Shown: piece by piece, positions 1 to 12,680 of the stretch
How the letters are laid out: every line of letters begins with the position of its first letter
How positions within the stretch are numbered: the stretch's first letter is position 1
Origin: Ooceraea biroi
Lineage: Eukaryota > Arthropoda > Insecta > Hymenoptera > Formicidae
DNA: 64,000 nt
NCBI RefSeq assembly: GCF_003672135.1
Contig: NC_039506.1
Coordinates: 24,522,497 to 24,586,496, forward strand
Reading direction: 5' to 3'
Position numbers and translations under genes: made by a program
Notes under the pieces: model-generated
Databases searched by the model: none
Told to the model about the DNA's origin: nothing
What the model saw: only the letters and a program-made list of their open reading frames with translations

Positions 1-127
1 ATGTTTTTCCAACGATGTTTTCTGAGAAGGACATTGCAACACGGTGCATGTCGCATGCAATTTACACGAGGATAATTCTTACCTGACATTTTCCTGTTGT
101 CGTAAAGAGAACAAACAGCAAACCCAG

Positions 128-342
128 GCACCACGAAGGCTTCATGTTTCGCGCCTCGGCTGGACTTCCCGCACCGGTAATCGTAACACCTCTAATTTGG
201 AGGATACAGAACCAAGTCGTGGACGAAAGAGTCGCCACCGCCAGGGCACCACCGTGTCAGGAACGAGTCACGGACATGTCCCTGACTGCGAGCGACTATC
301 GCCGGCGTCCTACGCCGACTGCGGAGGACTCAGGTCGAAGAG
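128..342 (+). other. Possible coding exon near the window edge
   Basis: A GC-rich stretch in otherwise AT-rich DNA. It is preceded by an AG acceptor (bases 126-127) and followed by GAAGAG|GTAATT, a plausible donor. One frame stays open across it and includes the residues SDYRRRPTPTAEDSGRRG near the donor. I do not recognise the product. It could be an exon of a gene starting before the window, or GC-rich promoter sequence of a neighbour. The evidence is base composition, an open frame and splice-like edges only. Confidence 0.25.
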
Positions 343-2024
343 GTAATTGCTATTCCGGAAGGGAAGGAGGGCGCAGCCGACCAGCCGGTACCTGACCAGT
401 TCACGTTCACGTTCAGGGTCGAAGATGACTGTTATTGACCGTCACCAGGGCCACGGCGGTATCGGGTAAATTATCATGCTCGAAAAGTCTTTGGGCATTA
501 ATATCGATTGATATTAATAATTTTGAAAGTAATATTTGTACTCTTTATAATAATTATATCAGTGTCCGATTAATATATCATTAATATATCAGAGCGGTTT
601 CAATATTTCTTGTCTCTTTTCAATTTTCGGGTCACACTGTTTTGTTGCACAACAATAAATATTAAAATACTTTTTTATTAAATTATTACATAATTAATAT
701 TAAGGCTAATAAGAGAGAAGAATAAAGATTTATCTTATTATGTGCATATACGCATTTGGTACGTCGTTCGATACCGTTCGACAGGCATTTCAGACGCAGT
801 TCAACAATGTCTCGTCGACCAAAGTTCGATTTCGAGGAGCACGAGGAGATCGTTAAATTCCGGTATTTCCACTTTTAACCGAAATTTATAACGAGGTTTA
901 TTCACTATTTAAGTCGATTGCTATCGAGGCAGTGTTTGTCTCTTTTTGCCTCTTAGAACTAGTTTCGGTCAAAAAATCAGGTTCTGCAACTAGTTGCACT
1001 GTGTTGGTAATCGATTTATGTCTCTACAAGGAATAAAAGAATCCGATTAAAAATAGCGACTTAAAATTTCTCTGTGTTTACTAATATAAATATAATATGC
1101 GTTCGTGTTATTTTACACATATTTGTACGTACGATGCTGATATCAATAATCACAATTAATCACTAATCAAATGAAATGAATCACAATTAATTAATAAAAA
1201 TTGCTATCTTTATAAGTATAATATCGATAAGCGATATCTTGCCCCCTATTAAACAGTGTAGATAATTTTAATCACTAACACAATTTGTATTGAATGTAAT
1301 CGTGATATTCTTGCATAATCGTAAATATTAAACATGCTCTCTGAATTGTTATTTAAAATTTACATGCTTATCTAAATGTTTTAATTTCCTCAGAGATATT
1401 TGTATATCGTTAAAAATTGTAGTACGTATATAATATTATTACGTATTTTGAAATATTATATAGTATATTACATACATTGATATCAGTAATGAATTTTGAC
1501 ACATAAATTACATTATAAATTAAGTTACAATTATAAATTACTTTCCATTATATGTACAAAGTAATCGTGCGGAGATGCTTTTGTATATGGAGCACACATT
1601 TGCATGCGTCAACTTTAGCCCGGTTTGACAGTGAACCGTTATCGTTCGCTGATTATTCCGGAAACGTTTGACCGCTATTCGTACGGTTCGAGGCATGCGA
1701 TAGAAACGTGCGAAGCGAACTAAGCGCAGTCGCGTGCTCTGAATCATACTCGGATTACAGAAGATGTTCTACGATTAAATGCTGTATCTATCGTACCGAT
1801 TACATACCTAAATAACAATTAATCGATAATAATAAATGGCCTGTACGAGGAACTATATTTAATAATTTGCTTCTGTGAAGAAAATTGAGCCAAATTCCCA
1901 AATAAGTCGTTCACGAAGGAGAATCGTGTGAAACATGATTGTGCTCGCTCACATCAGCCAAGCAGAATCGCATCGCGTGCACTAGGAAATTTTATACACG
2001 AGCTGGCAGTGAAAGCGGTGATTC
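343..2024. other. Intergenic AT-rich region
   Basis: No gene supported. A 23-codon ORF at 807-878 begins MSRRPKFDFEEHEEIVKF and could be a fragment or chance; no splice sites tie it to anything. The end nearest 2024 must contain the 3' UTR of the minus-strand protease whose stop lies at 2025-2027. Confidence 0.5.
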
Positions 2025-4756
2025 TCAAACGCACAAACAGCCTTCTTTCATGTTCGTGTGGATCCAGTTGAGGTATCGAGAGACCCTCGTGTAAACTCCG
2101 GGATAACCGGGTCTACCGCATCCCACGCCCCAGGAAACTATACCTGAATAAACGATGTGGAATTAGATCTGGCATGAAATATATTTTACTTGCGACACAT
2201 TTTTCTTGAATATTTTCTTGGATAACTTTGAGAAATAAAATTGAGAAATAAATCTGAAGAATATTTCACTTCTCCAGATCTTAACTTAAAAAGATTCGAA
2301 AAATGTTCAAAATTAGAGTGCAAAAATTGTTTAATTGTTTAAAATTTTCGCGCTATTATATTTTGAAATAGGAAACCAAAGTTTGCTAATAATTACAGAT
2401 GAAAATTATGTTTGATATAGTTATGGGAATTCAAATTAATTTAATAAAATTAAAATTTAATAAATTAAAATTAATTTCGTTTTCTAACGAGATATAAGTA
2501 ACCAATTGTTTTACCTGCAATTTCAAGTTTGTCGGCTTCCTGGGTAAGAAGGGGACCGCCACTGTCACCCTGACAAGAGTCCTGGTTTCCTCGTCCAGCA
2601 CAGATCATATTTTCGGTGATTCGATTCGCACGGTATTTCATTTTTCGGCATTGTGTCAAGCTGTATATAGGCACTTGCACTTCATGCACTTCTCCGGGTA
2701 TCATGCCTCCCTCCTTCGTTCGACCCCATCCTACCACTGTTCCTTCCTTCCCGGCAGGATCGGTACCTACGTTAACATACCGTCAATACAACGTTTAATA
2801 TTATAATTTAATATTATTATATTTTATATTTTAATATTATAATTAAATTAAGAAAGATATGCCATCGCGATTATCTGAGGTGTGCATATTATTATATTAT
2901 TTAATATTATATATATACACATATTACCTGGCTGAGGTAGACAGATCGGGCGAACCTTCTTGGAGAATTTCACGGACTTGCGCAATTTCAATAGGGCCAC
3001 GTCATGATTGTATGAGTTTATATCAAAGTTTCTGTGGCGTATCACGACACTCACTGCCCTCATGATCGGGACTCCGTCAGTGTTCACGTATTGATCGTGA
3101 TCACCGAGTATCACGCGAATCTTCGATCGCTTCAACCTGCAATGCCAGAATCGATTCAGCGACCAAGTTCAAGTATGCAAGAGGAAATGAAAGTATGTGT
3201 TCATGAAACTTTGTGTTCATGATCGCGTTGAAAAAAGATGTACCTCCGTACACAGTGAGCGGCAGTAATCACGTAATCGTTGTTGAGAAGGCTAGCGCCG
3301 CAATGAAGACGGCCGTCATAAACCAATCTCGCAATCCAAGGATATTTGTGTGGTACCGTGGGACGTCCACCGACAATCCGATTTTCCTGACTAGATAAAC
3401 CGCACTCTGGAATCATTAGAACATATTGTTTATGAGCCTTTGTTAAACAAATTTGCTTAAAGGGACAAGCAAGGAAAATCTTTTATTCAAGCAAGCCGGC
3501 CAATCGTTAGTTTGCCAGTGATAAAGTTTTGCCAGTGACAAAGTCGATTCGAAAAGAAAGACAGCAAGGAAGCAGCGGGTTGACAATTTAACTTCGACAA
3601 TTTAATCGCAGATTGACTTAAAAGTTTTATAAATAAATTGGAGAGCGGTACGATTTGATTTATATATATTATATTATGAGAAGAATGTTTACCGCATGTG
3701 CAGTTCCTCAATCTCTCGTCTGTATCGGCACCACTGGTAAAGTCGATGCCAAAAATGTCATCGAACAGAAATCTCCCGGTACGCGGAGGACTACTCGAGG
3801 AGCTTTCCTGAAAGAAGCATGCAACTCTGATTGCAGCCGCACTCACTTTCTACCGCAAACACGATGAGAGAAAGTAACCATGATCAGTATTATGGGTCAA
3901 GGCCTAAGTCGTTAAATTGTTCTTGGCATTGGCTAACTAAATATTTCATGCTCATAAGCGTTGCGTGCGCGTAATATTTACACAGGTCCTTTTACGTTGT
4001 GCATGAATGATTGCATACGTTACTTAGAAAATGAAAGAACTCCTCAAGTTATCTTATGTCTCGTTGTGTACATTAAATAACAATTATTATTGAGTAATTA
4101 TTGAATTAATGTAATATGAATATAATAAAGAACAGAACAGAAACTTATTAAATAACAAGATTAAGCATATAATATTGTGTAATATAAAATATATAAAATA
4201 CTTTATAAATATTTAACACTGTATTCTTTTTGAGATATAATAGATTAACGTATTATATTAACGTACACATAGTTAAAACATCACGAGAAAATATTTTACG
4301 TTAACAATCAAACGAGACCCGCAATTACATAATTTTCTTCAGCATGCACCTAAGTTTTATTATTTTTAAATTTTAGTATTGTTTACTAAGTATTGTTTAT
4401 TTAGTATTTACTAAGTGAGTTTTAACATTATTGTTACTCAATCAAAATCCTCAAACAGGAACACATTTCATGAAGATTTACTGACAAACAAAATCATTTC
4501 AAATATCGAACATAAGCTTTGTTAAAACCTGAGCAAAGTTCTCTCGCTACACAAATCAAATTTGTCGCGTCACCAGTCGAATTTGTCAATTTACCAATTC
4601 TCCATCAGTACTCACAGTAGAGTTCACCGACGTTATCGTGATGCCCCGACGTGGTCCATGGGCTTCGGTTGGTACCGGTACCTGAATAATCGCGATCACG
4701 ATCAGGATCAGGAGTTCAGGGCGAGACACAGCAGGTCGAGGCATCTTCCCATTCAT
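2025..4756 (-). CDS. Secreted trypsin-like serine protease (SP1)
   Basis: S1-family serine endopeptidase, predicted to be secreted as a zymogen. Exons on the minus strand: 4756-4616, 3807-3693, 3406-3244, 3136-2928, 2766-2515, 2143-2025; all phases join to give 332 aa. Residues 1-30 form a signal peptide with core LLILIVIAIIQVPVP. A short propeptide with a Ser-rich stretch and CTCECGL precedes the activation site ENR|IVGG (cut after R95). Catalytic triad: H136 (TAAHC), D185 (NHDVALL), S278 (GDSGGP). D272 in the S1 pocket indicates cleavage after Arg/Lys. The start could also be the in-frame ATG at 4744. Exon boundaries match SP2 and SP3, except that the intron before GDSGGP is missing here. 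No CLIP domain is visible. The physiological substrate cannot be told from sequence. Confidence 0.88.
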
Positions 4757-5504
4757 CGTACACGTCACACTAGGATTCTTCGACTAGCGAGGATCACGAA
4801 TCTTCTTCCCTTAGTCGGGCACCGCGACGAACATCACGACGGGAACTCACATGGCGCTCGCGTTTTCGGGCGTTCGCCGATCTCCTCGCTCGCCGGTGAG
4901 TTTCACTGATGGGCTGCCGGATGATGATGATGATTCGCTGAAGATCACCGTCGCCTGCTGCGCGCGCTTTCACCTTGACTCCACAAAGAAGTTGAACTGA
5001 TCGACCGAGAGCCGGTCTAGTCTTTATGCTTACGAAGAAAGTTCTTCTTTCACTGTCGCGCTGTCACCGTCGCCGCAACGATTCCATCCGGTGGACACCG
5101 CGGTGGATTCTCCCGATTCTGCGGGATCCAGGGGCCGTGTGCCTCCGCATTCGCACGCAGAAATAATGCGAAACACGTACGTCGGCGAGAGCTTTCGCCG
5201 TGAGCGACATTGTTCTATTGCTGTTTCTCCATTCGATGAGATGCAACATAGTTTCTGCATTCGTGAAATACGTCGGCTTAGCATTGAAGCGTGTGCATAA
5301 TTGAGCTTTCATTACGTAAGCGCAGACAGCTGACCGAACACGCGATCACTTTTGTAGCTACGGCGCGCAGCGAAGTTTCCTAATGCTGCCATTTATTTAA
5401 TTTCGAGCAGAAGCAGACATGCTGCTGAAAATAGAATAGTACCTTAGAAATAAACAGTCACAAATGCTTCAGCATTTTAGTTGAATAATTCACAATATAC
5501 TTAC
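4757..5504. promoter_or_regulatory. Upstream region of SP1, GC-rich
   Basis: A GC-richer block immediately upstream of the signal-peptide exon, probably holding the promoter and 5' UTR of SP1. Several short open frames occur on both strands, including one ending near a GTGAGT at about 4850 on the minus strand. None is convincing as a gene. Confidence 0.3.
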
Positions 5505-5648
5505 CTTCCGTATTACGTTTGCTGCGGAGTCTTTGTTGGCGTTTCGCGTAAAACCTCGATATTCCTCCGCTTCGCAAGTCGAATACGTCATCGTCTTTGT
5601 CGGAGATGCTGAAGGATGGATCACCGCCACTCGATAAAACCGACGCGT
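5505..5648 (-). other. Possible orphan exon, minus strand
   Basis: Bounded by a good acceptor (TTTAACAG) and a consensus donor (GGAAG|GTAAGT), 144 nt. One open frame includes DPSFSISDKDDDVFDL and then a basic stretch, RFYAKRQQRLRSKRNTE, which has coding-like composition. I do not recognise it. No partner exon with matching phase was found between here and SP1, so the gene could extend outside the window with SP1 nested inside, or this could be an untranslated exon. Confidence 0.35.
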
Positions 5649-7882
5649 CTGTTAAATGGATAGATGTACATGAATTATTCCGCGCGATAGCTTTTCTTAA
5701 GAAAGATTACGAACTAAACTGAAAGGAACCATTGATGGACTCTGCCGAGTCTTAGCACTAGACCTCCGGACGGCCCTGTCCCACCACGATGTATTTCACG
5801 TACTACTTTTACTCTTGCGATTCATTTGCTTCCCCTACTCGAATTCAAGACACGTTCTCATGATACACTTAGAAAAATTCTCTTTCGACGACTGAAACGA
5901 CGCCGAACGGAAGGAAATCCTCTTCGAATAACAGAAACTTATCGGAAACTTATAGAGGCACCGCATTAATATAACGAACGCAATTTATAGAATTTACATA
6001 GAGAATTAACTTATAGAATATTAAAATATTATAAAATTTATGGAATAGAGAGGGAAAGAGAAAGTCATCTCGTTTTGTGTCGATAAACGAGGAGTAATTT
6101 CTTGTTTTAAACAGAGATAAGCTATTCTTGAATAAATTGTGCATCAAAATCAAATTATTCTTGTATATAAAAGAATCGTCACTCGTGATAAATAGCACGC
6201 AAAGAATCATAATTTTTTGAACAAATAAATAGGTGTTGTTGGCTACATCACGTGATGAAATATGGTGTACGTGAAGCTGCTATAAAATCAATGCTGCTAA
6301 ACGTTATGTTCCTGTTTGAGTTATTCCGAATTTTGCAATAATTTGATATTCAAATTATTTGGGTTATTTTGAAATGTGATTAAGAGAGAGGCTGTACAGA
6401 TAAATGTGTTCCTCTCTTCTTACTTATCCGCGCTTTAATTTGGGAGGAATCACGCAGCACTATTAACGGTCCGGGCTTTCACTAACCCACATTCGCTGTT
6501 GAAAGCAAAACGTCTCGGACCGCTGACCTAGTTTGGCTTGTTGCTCGTTTGCATGAGTATTTGGAAATCTGATATTTTTCATCCAATATCCTTCTGCAAA
6601 AATTTATCCTCCGTGCAATATTTTTATGCCTCTTATTGAATGAGAGGTAGATCGCTACTGTACATACATAAGAGATGTTTCTTTGATCATGTATTTACAT
6701 AGCAACATATATTTTCCTTTCTTTAACTTACCTTTTTATATTATTAGTTATTTATTATATTATTATTTGCTACTACATATAAGTAATTTTGTTTTAAATA
6801 CTTGCATATTTTTTTGAATTAAAAAATTTAAAATATTTACGCAAAAATTAATTAAACATACCGTGTTCGATGTGACACATCGATTTCAGAGATTATACAT
6901 GTGTGAGCAGTTTCTTTACTTTTATTTTCATGAATATGATAAAATATCAAAAATAAAGAAAGATGAAATTGTCTGCCGTGAATGGTTTCTCCCTCAGCAG
7001 TAGTGATGGTGTTTTGCATAATAATAACTTTTATTTTTCCATTTTCGTGTATCACAATTCTTTACATATTATATATGTGTGTGCATGCGCACATTTTATT
7101 TTATTTTTACAATATATATAATATAGCAATTTGCGTGCTTATCGAAAGCCATAATGTTTTCATATATATACATCTAAAAATGTTAGATCAACTATTTTTA
7201 GCTAATAAAAACTATTCTTATGCAAGCATTTGCACAGTATAAACATATACTTATACTGTAGCATTTGTTTGTTAATGTTTTCCGTTAATTAAAACAACAT
7301 GTCACAAATAATTCGCTAGAATCAAAATTGTGAACAAGTTAAATATTTAGATATTCATTCATATCTTTTAAGTATCGAGAACGTATAATGTATTAGATGC
7401 TCATTATACAGGAAAAACTTATTTGATAACATACTGACACTTTCCAATACTTCCATCATATTTAACATTTTTATCTTACCTTCTTACATTGCTAGTTATT
7501 TGTTACTAAATATAGGTTTTAGTAAACATATATGTACTGCGATAATGATGTACATAATTAAAATTCAAATTGCGATGTGATAATGAAATTTCCTATGTCA
7601 AAATTTATTATCATGTGCATAAAATATTCGTAGTAAAGTGTGTACAAGATTATTATCTATATAATATATTTAATAATATATTATTATCTGTATAATATAT
7701 TTAATAATTTAATAATAGATTTTATAATCCCGGAATAGACATATGGTCATAATTGCGATAAACCTTTTTGCGAAAATATTAAAAATATTTATGTAAATAT
7801 AAAATTACTGTAAATTATTTTATTTATTATATCAAACTATCATGTAAGTCATTTAATTAATATCCCCTGTATGTTATATATA
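5649..7882. other. Intergenic AT-rich region
   Basis: Low-complexity AT-rich DNA with short chance ORFs on both strands. A more GC-balanced patch at 6400-6560 has no open frame or RNA signature that I recognise. No gene supported. Confidence 0.5.
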
Positions 7883-8313
7883 CAGGGTGTCCCAGACCTA
7901 CCGTATTACCGGTTAATGATAGATTCCTGAGGTGATTCTGAGACAAATATTCCTCTTGCAAAATGTCGAGGGTGGCGTAGTTTTGGCGCTACGAAGGGTT
8001 GTAGTTATCCTATCCTTGTGTAGAATTTCCCGCGTTCAGTGACGGTGGGTCGAAGGGGTCTCGCGCATCGCGTATACTTCAATTTGAACAGCCGCGAAAA
8101 ATTAAGATCAAATTGAAGTGTGCGCGATGCGCGGGACCCCTTCGACCCACCGTCACTGAACGCGGGAAAATTCTACACAAGGATAGGATAACTACAACCC
8201 TTCGTAGTGCCGAAACTACGCCACCCTCGACATTTTGCAAGAGGAATATTTGTCTCAGAATCACCTCAGGAATCTACCATTAACCGGTGATACGGTAGGT
8301 CTGGGACACCCTG
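7883..8313. mobile_element. Palindromic MITE with CAGGGTGTCCC ends
   Basis: A 431 bp foldback element. The left arm (to about 8095) and right arm (from about 8103) are near-perfect inverted copies joined by a very short loop. The termini read CAGGGTGTCCCA and TGGGACACCCTG and are flanked by TA on both sides, as in a target-site duplication of the Tc1/mariner type. No transposase is encoded. It shares its terminal motif with the element at 18408-19168 and lies just downstream of the JHAMT-1 stop codon. Confidence 0.85.
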
Positions 8314-8421
8314 TATAATATAACCAAAATTATTCACAGTAATTTTATATTTACATAAATTATTTCATTAAAAATAGTTAAAATTATGATAAATGATTAA
8401 ATATAATACATGTTTAAATTG

Positions 8422-10899
8422 TTATTCAGATTTTTGTGCGTAAATTATTAGTGTTTTGTGTATTTGCAAAGTTTGCTCCTGACCATCATTCATCAAGGTA
8501 TGTATATATGTATTCCTTTTATGATATTCACGCACAAATGTATCCTTGAATTCTTCTTTTAGATCATGTGGCATCTTGTCCAAGTTCAATTCAAAGATGG
8601 ATAATATCATACCTATTGTAATAAACAGTTAATATGAATTTTTCAAACCGATAAACCCATAGGAAAATTATAATGCAAATTATTATTTATGTAATACAAA
8701 TATATAGAGGAGAATTCCCTATTATGAGATATGCTCCTAATATGAGATAATGGAGTTTCTGCTAAATTAGTGAGCACCATCTATTAATTCCACCATAAAC
8801 TTATTACTCTTGGTGTAAAATGTATTTAGTGAAAAATTCATTGTTCGTTTTTGCGTTTAGCTTTTGCAAGAAAAGGTTTGTGAAATTGTGAACATGTCAA
8901 AGGAACTTAAGGTAAGTCTTTAAACCTTGTTTATTACATAATAAAGAAATGGTTGGCAATAAATTCAGTATGCAATGATAGAGTAGAATCGTAGTAACAG
9001 GAAAATACGCGATTTGTTGAATTGCTTAATTGTAGAGGTTAGATTTCATGATCGCGGAACCGCTAGGCGTGTGGCTCGTATAATGAGATATTCAGGGTAC
9101 TCTTAATATGAGATAATTATTGCTCGAATATGAAAAGTATGTAGTGTAATAAAAAGAAAGAAAATACTACGTTAAGGTTAAAGAAAAGTTAATACGAATT
9201 TATATTACGAATTTTTGTGTATTTAATTTTTATAGAATCTGACTATGGAGGTTAGAGAAACGAGGAAGCGTCGACAGTGGAATCGTGAAGATTTGGCGAA
9301 GGCTGTGGCAGCAGTATTTTTATAAAAATATCTAATAAAGTTTTTTACTTGCAATACTGATGTATTTTGCACTTTTAACACCGATTTCTCAAGGTATCTT
9401 ATATTAGGAGCACACTTTCGCGATCTTGCGTAAAGCTCTTTTTTCAAATTTTTTTAATTTTCAGAAAAAATAATATTTAAATTAGATTTTTCATTTTACC
9501 AACCTAAAGCTTATTAAATTCTCTTCAAGAGAACGTATTACATTTTTTAATTCTGCCTATAGATTTCCTTACATTCGGTAAAATCGATATGGTATCTCAT
9601 AATCGGGGACTTTCCTCTAATATATAAAATATATGTATAAAACAAATATATAAAATATATAAATATATAAAACAGTTGCGTGATTAATTCAACTCTTTCT
9701 TATCTGAATAATGAGAAGAAACTTACTTAAAAAAAATTCTCTGCTCTTAATCATATTTACGTTATCTCTACAACTGCAGTGGTAAACCTCAAATCCAATG
9801 TCTTTAAGCAAGTCTTTTACATGTTTGTGTGGTTCGGCAACATTCTGATATGCCGGAAGAAATTTCTCCGCGCCCTATAAAGATAAAAGCAATTGCTAAT
9901 GTACAAAGTTGCAACATAAAAATATAATTACGAATATACGTATGTAGGTGACATTATTTACTTGTAAATACGATGAAAAGCGGATATCATTAATCAGCAT
10001 TTGGAAAATGTCGAATACAGGGTCAGACGGTACCATAAGTATAAGCATAGTTCCACCATGACGAAGCATGCGATAGATATTTTCAAATGACTGTCTGATA
10101 AAGAAGATAAACGTAATTAATATTACAATATGGGGAAAAACGTTTATTACGGCATTACGGTATATTCTCAAACTTATAAAAGTAATAATGATGAGAAGAA
10201 GTTATCCATCTATTTCGATGAAGTATAACTCTACTATGCACTTTATAATCAGATGCTGTTTATGTTTCTGAAATTATAATATATTACTATTTTACAAATT
10301 GTCGAGCAATATTACAAAGAACGGCGATGTATATCTTTATGACAAAGATAATAAATTTTCATTTTTTTAACAAAAGAATTTATCACTTTATTTCTTGCTT
10401 ATTACTGGAAAAGCTTACTTACTGGATGTCGTTGCACCACTGCAAAGTATAGAACGAGAACACGTTGTCGAAGTTAGAGACGTATTTCGCCGGCAGATTC
10501 TTCGTTTGAATATCCAGCACTTCGAAGTCCAAACGTTTCTCCTCCCTGTAAGCGTTCTTCGCGTACTCGATCATCTTCTCTGAGATGTCCGTACCTTTGT
10601 AGTGTGCAATAGTCGCAATGAAATCAACGAAATTATTGATACAAGCACGTTGTAATAGCAACTTTTGTTATCCACTTGTTGCTATTGTCAAGTTTGTTTG
10701 TTTCTCTCTTACCTATCAACTTCACGTTTGCGCCTAGGGCAGGTAGAAGTAGTTCCTTCGTTATACTTCCGGGACCGCAACCGATGTCCATGCATTTTCC
10801 GGACATTTTCATCAATTCCTCGTCAAACTCGCTTATTAGGTACGATATTTTGCCATTTTGCAGATCAGTATTAGAAAGATATAGCGTTGGACTCGTCAT
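8422..10899 (-). CDS. Juvenile hormone acid methyltransferase-like protein (JHAMT-1)
   Basis: SAM-dependent methyltransferase of the insect JHAMT group. Characterised members methylate juvenile hormone acid or farnesoic acid in the corpora allata; the substrate of this paralogue is inferred. Exons (minus): 10899-10713, 10594-10423, 10094-9962, 9874-9727, 8612-8422; phases join to give 276 aa, the usual family length. SAM-binding motif I is intact: MDIGCGPG at residues 37-44. The family block FSFYTLQWCND follows, then the post-motif LRHGGTMLIL. The protein ends LIIYAQKSE. Splice sites are canonical GT-AG. Intron 4 (8613-9726) carries a pogo-like element. A second complete copy lies at 14640-16550 on the same strand with nearly identical exon lengths, so this is a tandem duplication. 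Other class I methyltransferases share motif I, but the whole exon pattern fits JHAMT. Confidence 0.88.
8707..9617 (+). mobile_element. Degenerate pogo-like DNA transposon in JHAMT-1 intron 4
   Basis: The imperfect terminal inverted repeats begin GAGGAGAATTCCC (left) and GAGGAAAGTCCCC (right, reversed), share the following ATTATGAGATA, and are flanked by TA dinucleotides. Near 9245 on the plus strand a short frame reads RKRRQWNREDLAKAVAAV, which resembles the start of a psq/CENP-B type helix-turn-helix DNA-binding domain as found in pogo transposases. The rest of the transposase is absent. The reading frame stops soon after the fragment, so the element is dead. Confidence 0.65.
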
Positions 10900-11397
10900 A
10901 ACTTTTGTTATAATATTACTGATTGTTATAACTGACTGACTAATTTGTTGCAGTACTATGTGTTCGCACTCTTATATATCCTAAAATTCATGAAAAGAGG
11001 GAGCTCGGAAATGTTTTATTTATATTTGTAATCTAAAACCTCCATATCTCTAGATATTATATCTCTAGCCTAGACTGTTGACTACCTTTTAAGTCAAAGT
11101 TCACGAAAAAATACACTATATGTATGTTGAATATCTCGGAACTCATTAAACATGAGTGTAGAAAACAATTTCATTATGCAGACAACATAAATTCCAGACA
11201 AGGCAAATCGTAATGTACGGCGAAGACGTTTGTTTATATCACTTAGGTATCGGGTATTTATAATGTTAGATCACCTTGGTACAGAAAAACTATTCATTTG
11301 ATAATATGTTGATATTTTACAATTTTTCTACCTTACTTACCACCTTACCGAACGCCTTTTTACCTTTTTACATCATCAGCTATTTTATTACAATATA
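10900..11397. promoter_or_regulatory. Upstream region of JHAMT-1
   Basis: AT-rich sequence between the JHAMT-1 start codon and the next mobile element. It should include the promoter and 5' UTR. No specific motif could be assigned. Confidence 0.3.
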
Positions 11398-11612
11398 CAC
11401 TGAGAAAAATTTCATGGCCTATCTAATCGGATAATCCAATTACATAGTAACAAACGGATATATCCTTGTAATAAATTGTATATCAGACAAAGAAAATGGA
11501 TCGGACATATCCGATAAAGGTAATCGGATATATCCATCATTTAATCGGCAAACAGAAGTAACAATCGGAAACACTATTTAATCGGTTTATCCGATGGAAA
11601 TTGTTCTCAGTG
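11398..11612. mobile_element. MITE with CACTGAGAA ends
   Basis: A 215 bp non-coding element whose ends, CACTGAGAA and TTCTCAGTG, are inverted repeats flanked by TA. Internally the sub-repeat ATCGGATAT/ATATCCGAT recurs in both orientations. No coding capacity. Confidence 0.7.
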
Positions 11613-11804
11613 TAGGTTTTAGTAAACATGTCTGTATCGCGCTTATGACCTACTCATCCGTTAAATAAGTTAAAATGCAAATCAGTTATATACATTAAAA
11701 TTCAAATTACTACTTGATAATGAAATTTCATATGACAACAATGCCAATTATAATACATAGAATTAATTTTAATTCATATATGTATCTTCCTCTAAAGATA
11801 TACT

Positions 11805-12680
11805 GACCTTGTAGAGTTTTTCTACGTCTTTCGTAATGGACAATATCATTTCTTGAACACTGCAATGCCGAACCATAAATCCTTGTGTAGCAGATTAAAA
11901 ATCCAGTATGGACTAGCAGCGGAGTGTGCTTCGGGATATGAATAATTAACTCACAAACAAATTATGCGACTGCATATATTTCTAGATACATTTAGAATAA
12001 GGATAAAAACAGATAGCGCACACCATAAACTATAAATACGCTGACCATAAAACACAAAATATAAAGAAAGCATACACTATGCAATACATAGAAAAAAAAC
12101 TACCATAAGTAATAAATATAATTAGCGCTAAGAGTGTTATACAAAATTGTATTATAAATCAAATTCTAACACCTCGAGTAACTCTTCCAACTCCTCTAGC
12201 TCTAGCAGAGCGACGACTGAAAAGGCGACACATATTCCCGATTGCACTATGTAAAAAGCAATAAAGAATTGTAATAAACAAAATTATAAAATGTACATTC
12301 AAGCATAATGTAGATATAAAAACTGATGTAATTTGCATTTTTTTGCGAAACAGATGTTCTGTTTTAAAATTTTGAAATAGATCGGCACACGTTTTCATTT
12401 GCAACATCCATACAGTGACAATATAGGCTGCCTGAAAAATAATTGAAGAATTCGTGATCACCGAAGCTAGATCTCTTCATTGTGGCTTCTCCTTTTTGAA
12501 TTACTTGATGATTTAGGATTTTATTGTATATATATTTATGTTTTACCTATTGTCGCATTTGAATTGAGAATCGGCAATAGCATGCTCATCATTATATCAC
12601 TGGGGCCATCACCAATGTTCAAGCGTATTTCGAAAAATTTTCTTAGATTTTCAGCGAAGTCATTGATTATTTATCGTTGA
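11805..12680 (-). pseudogene. Decayed JHAMT copy between the two intact genes
   Basis: Two exon remnants remain. At about 12547-12680 is an exon-1 remnant: DFAENLRKFFEI, then NIGDGPSDIMM where intact copies have DIGCGPG, then the matching LLPILNSNAT and a donor-like GGTAAAA. The upstream part is interrupted by stops. At about 11805-11880 is an exon-4 remnant with VRHCSVQEMILSITKDVE, aligning with VHHCDHQEMTLTVKDVE of JHAMT-2. Exons 2, 3 and 5 were not found. Loss of the motif I glycines and the stops make this non-functional. Confidence 0.75.
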
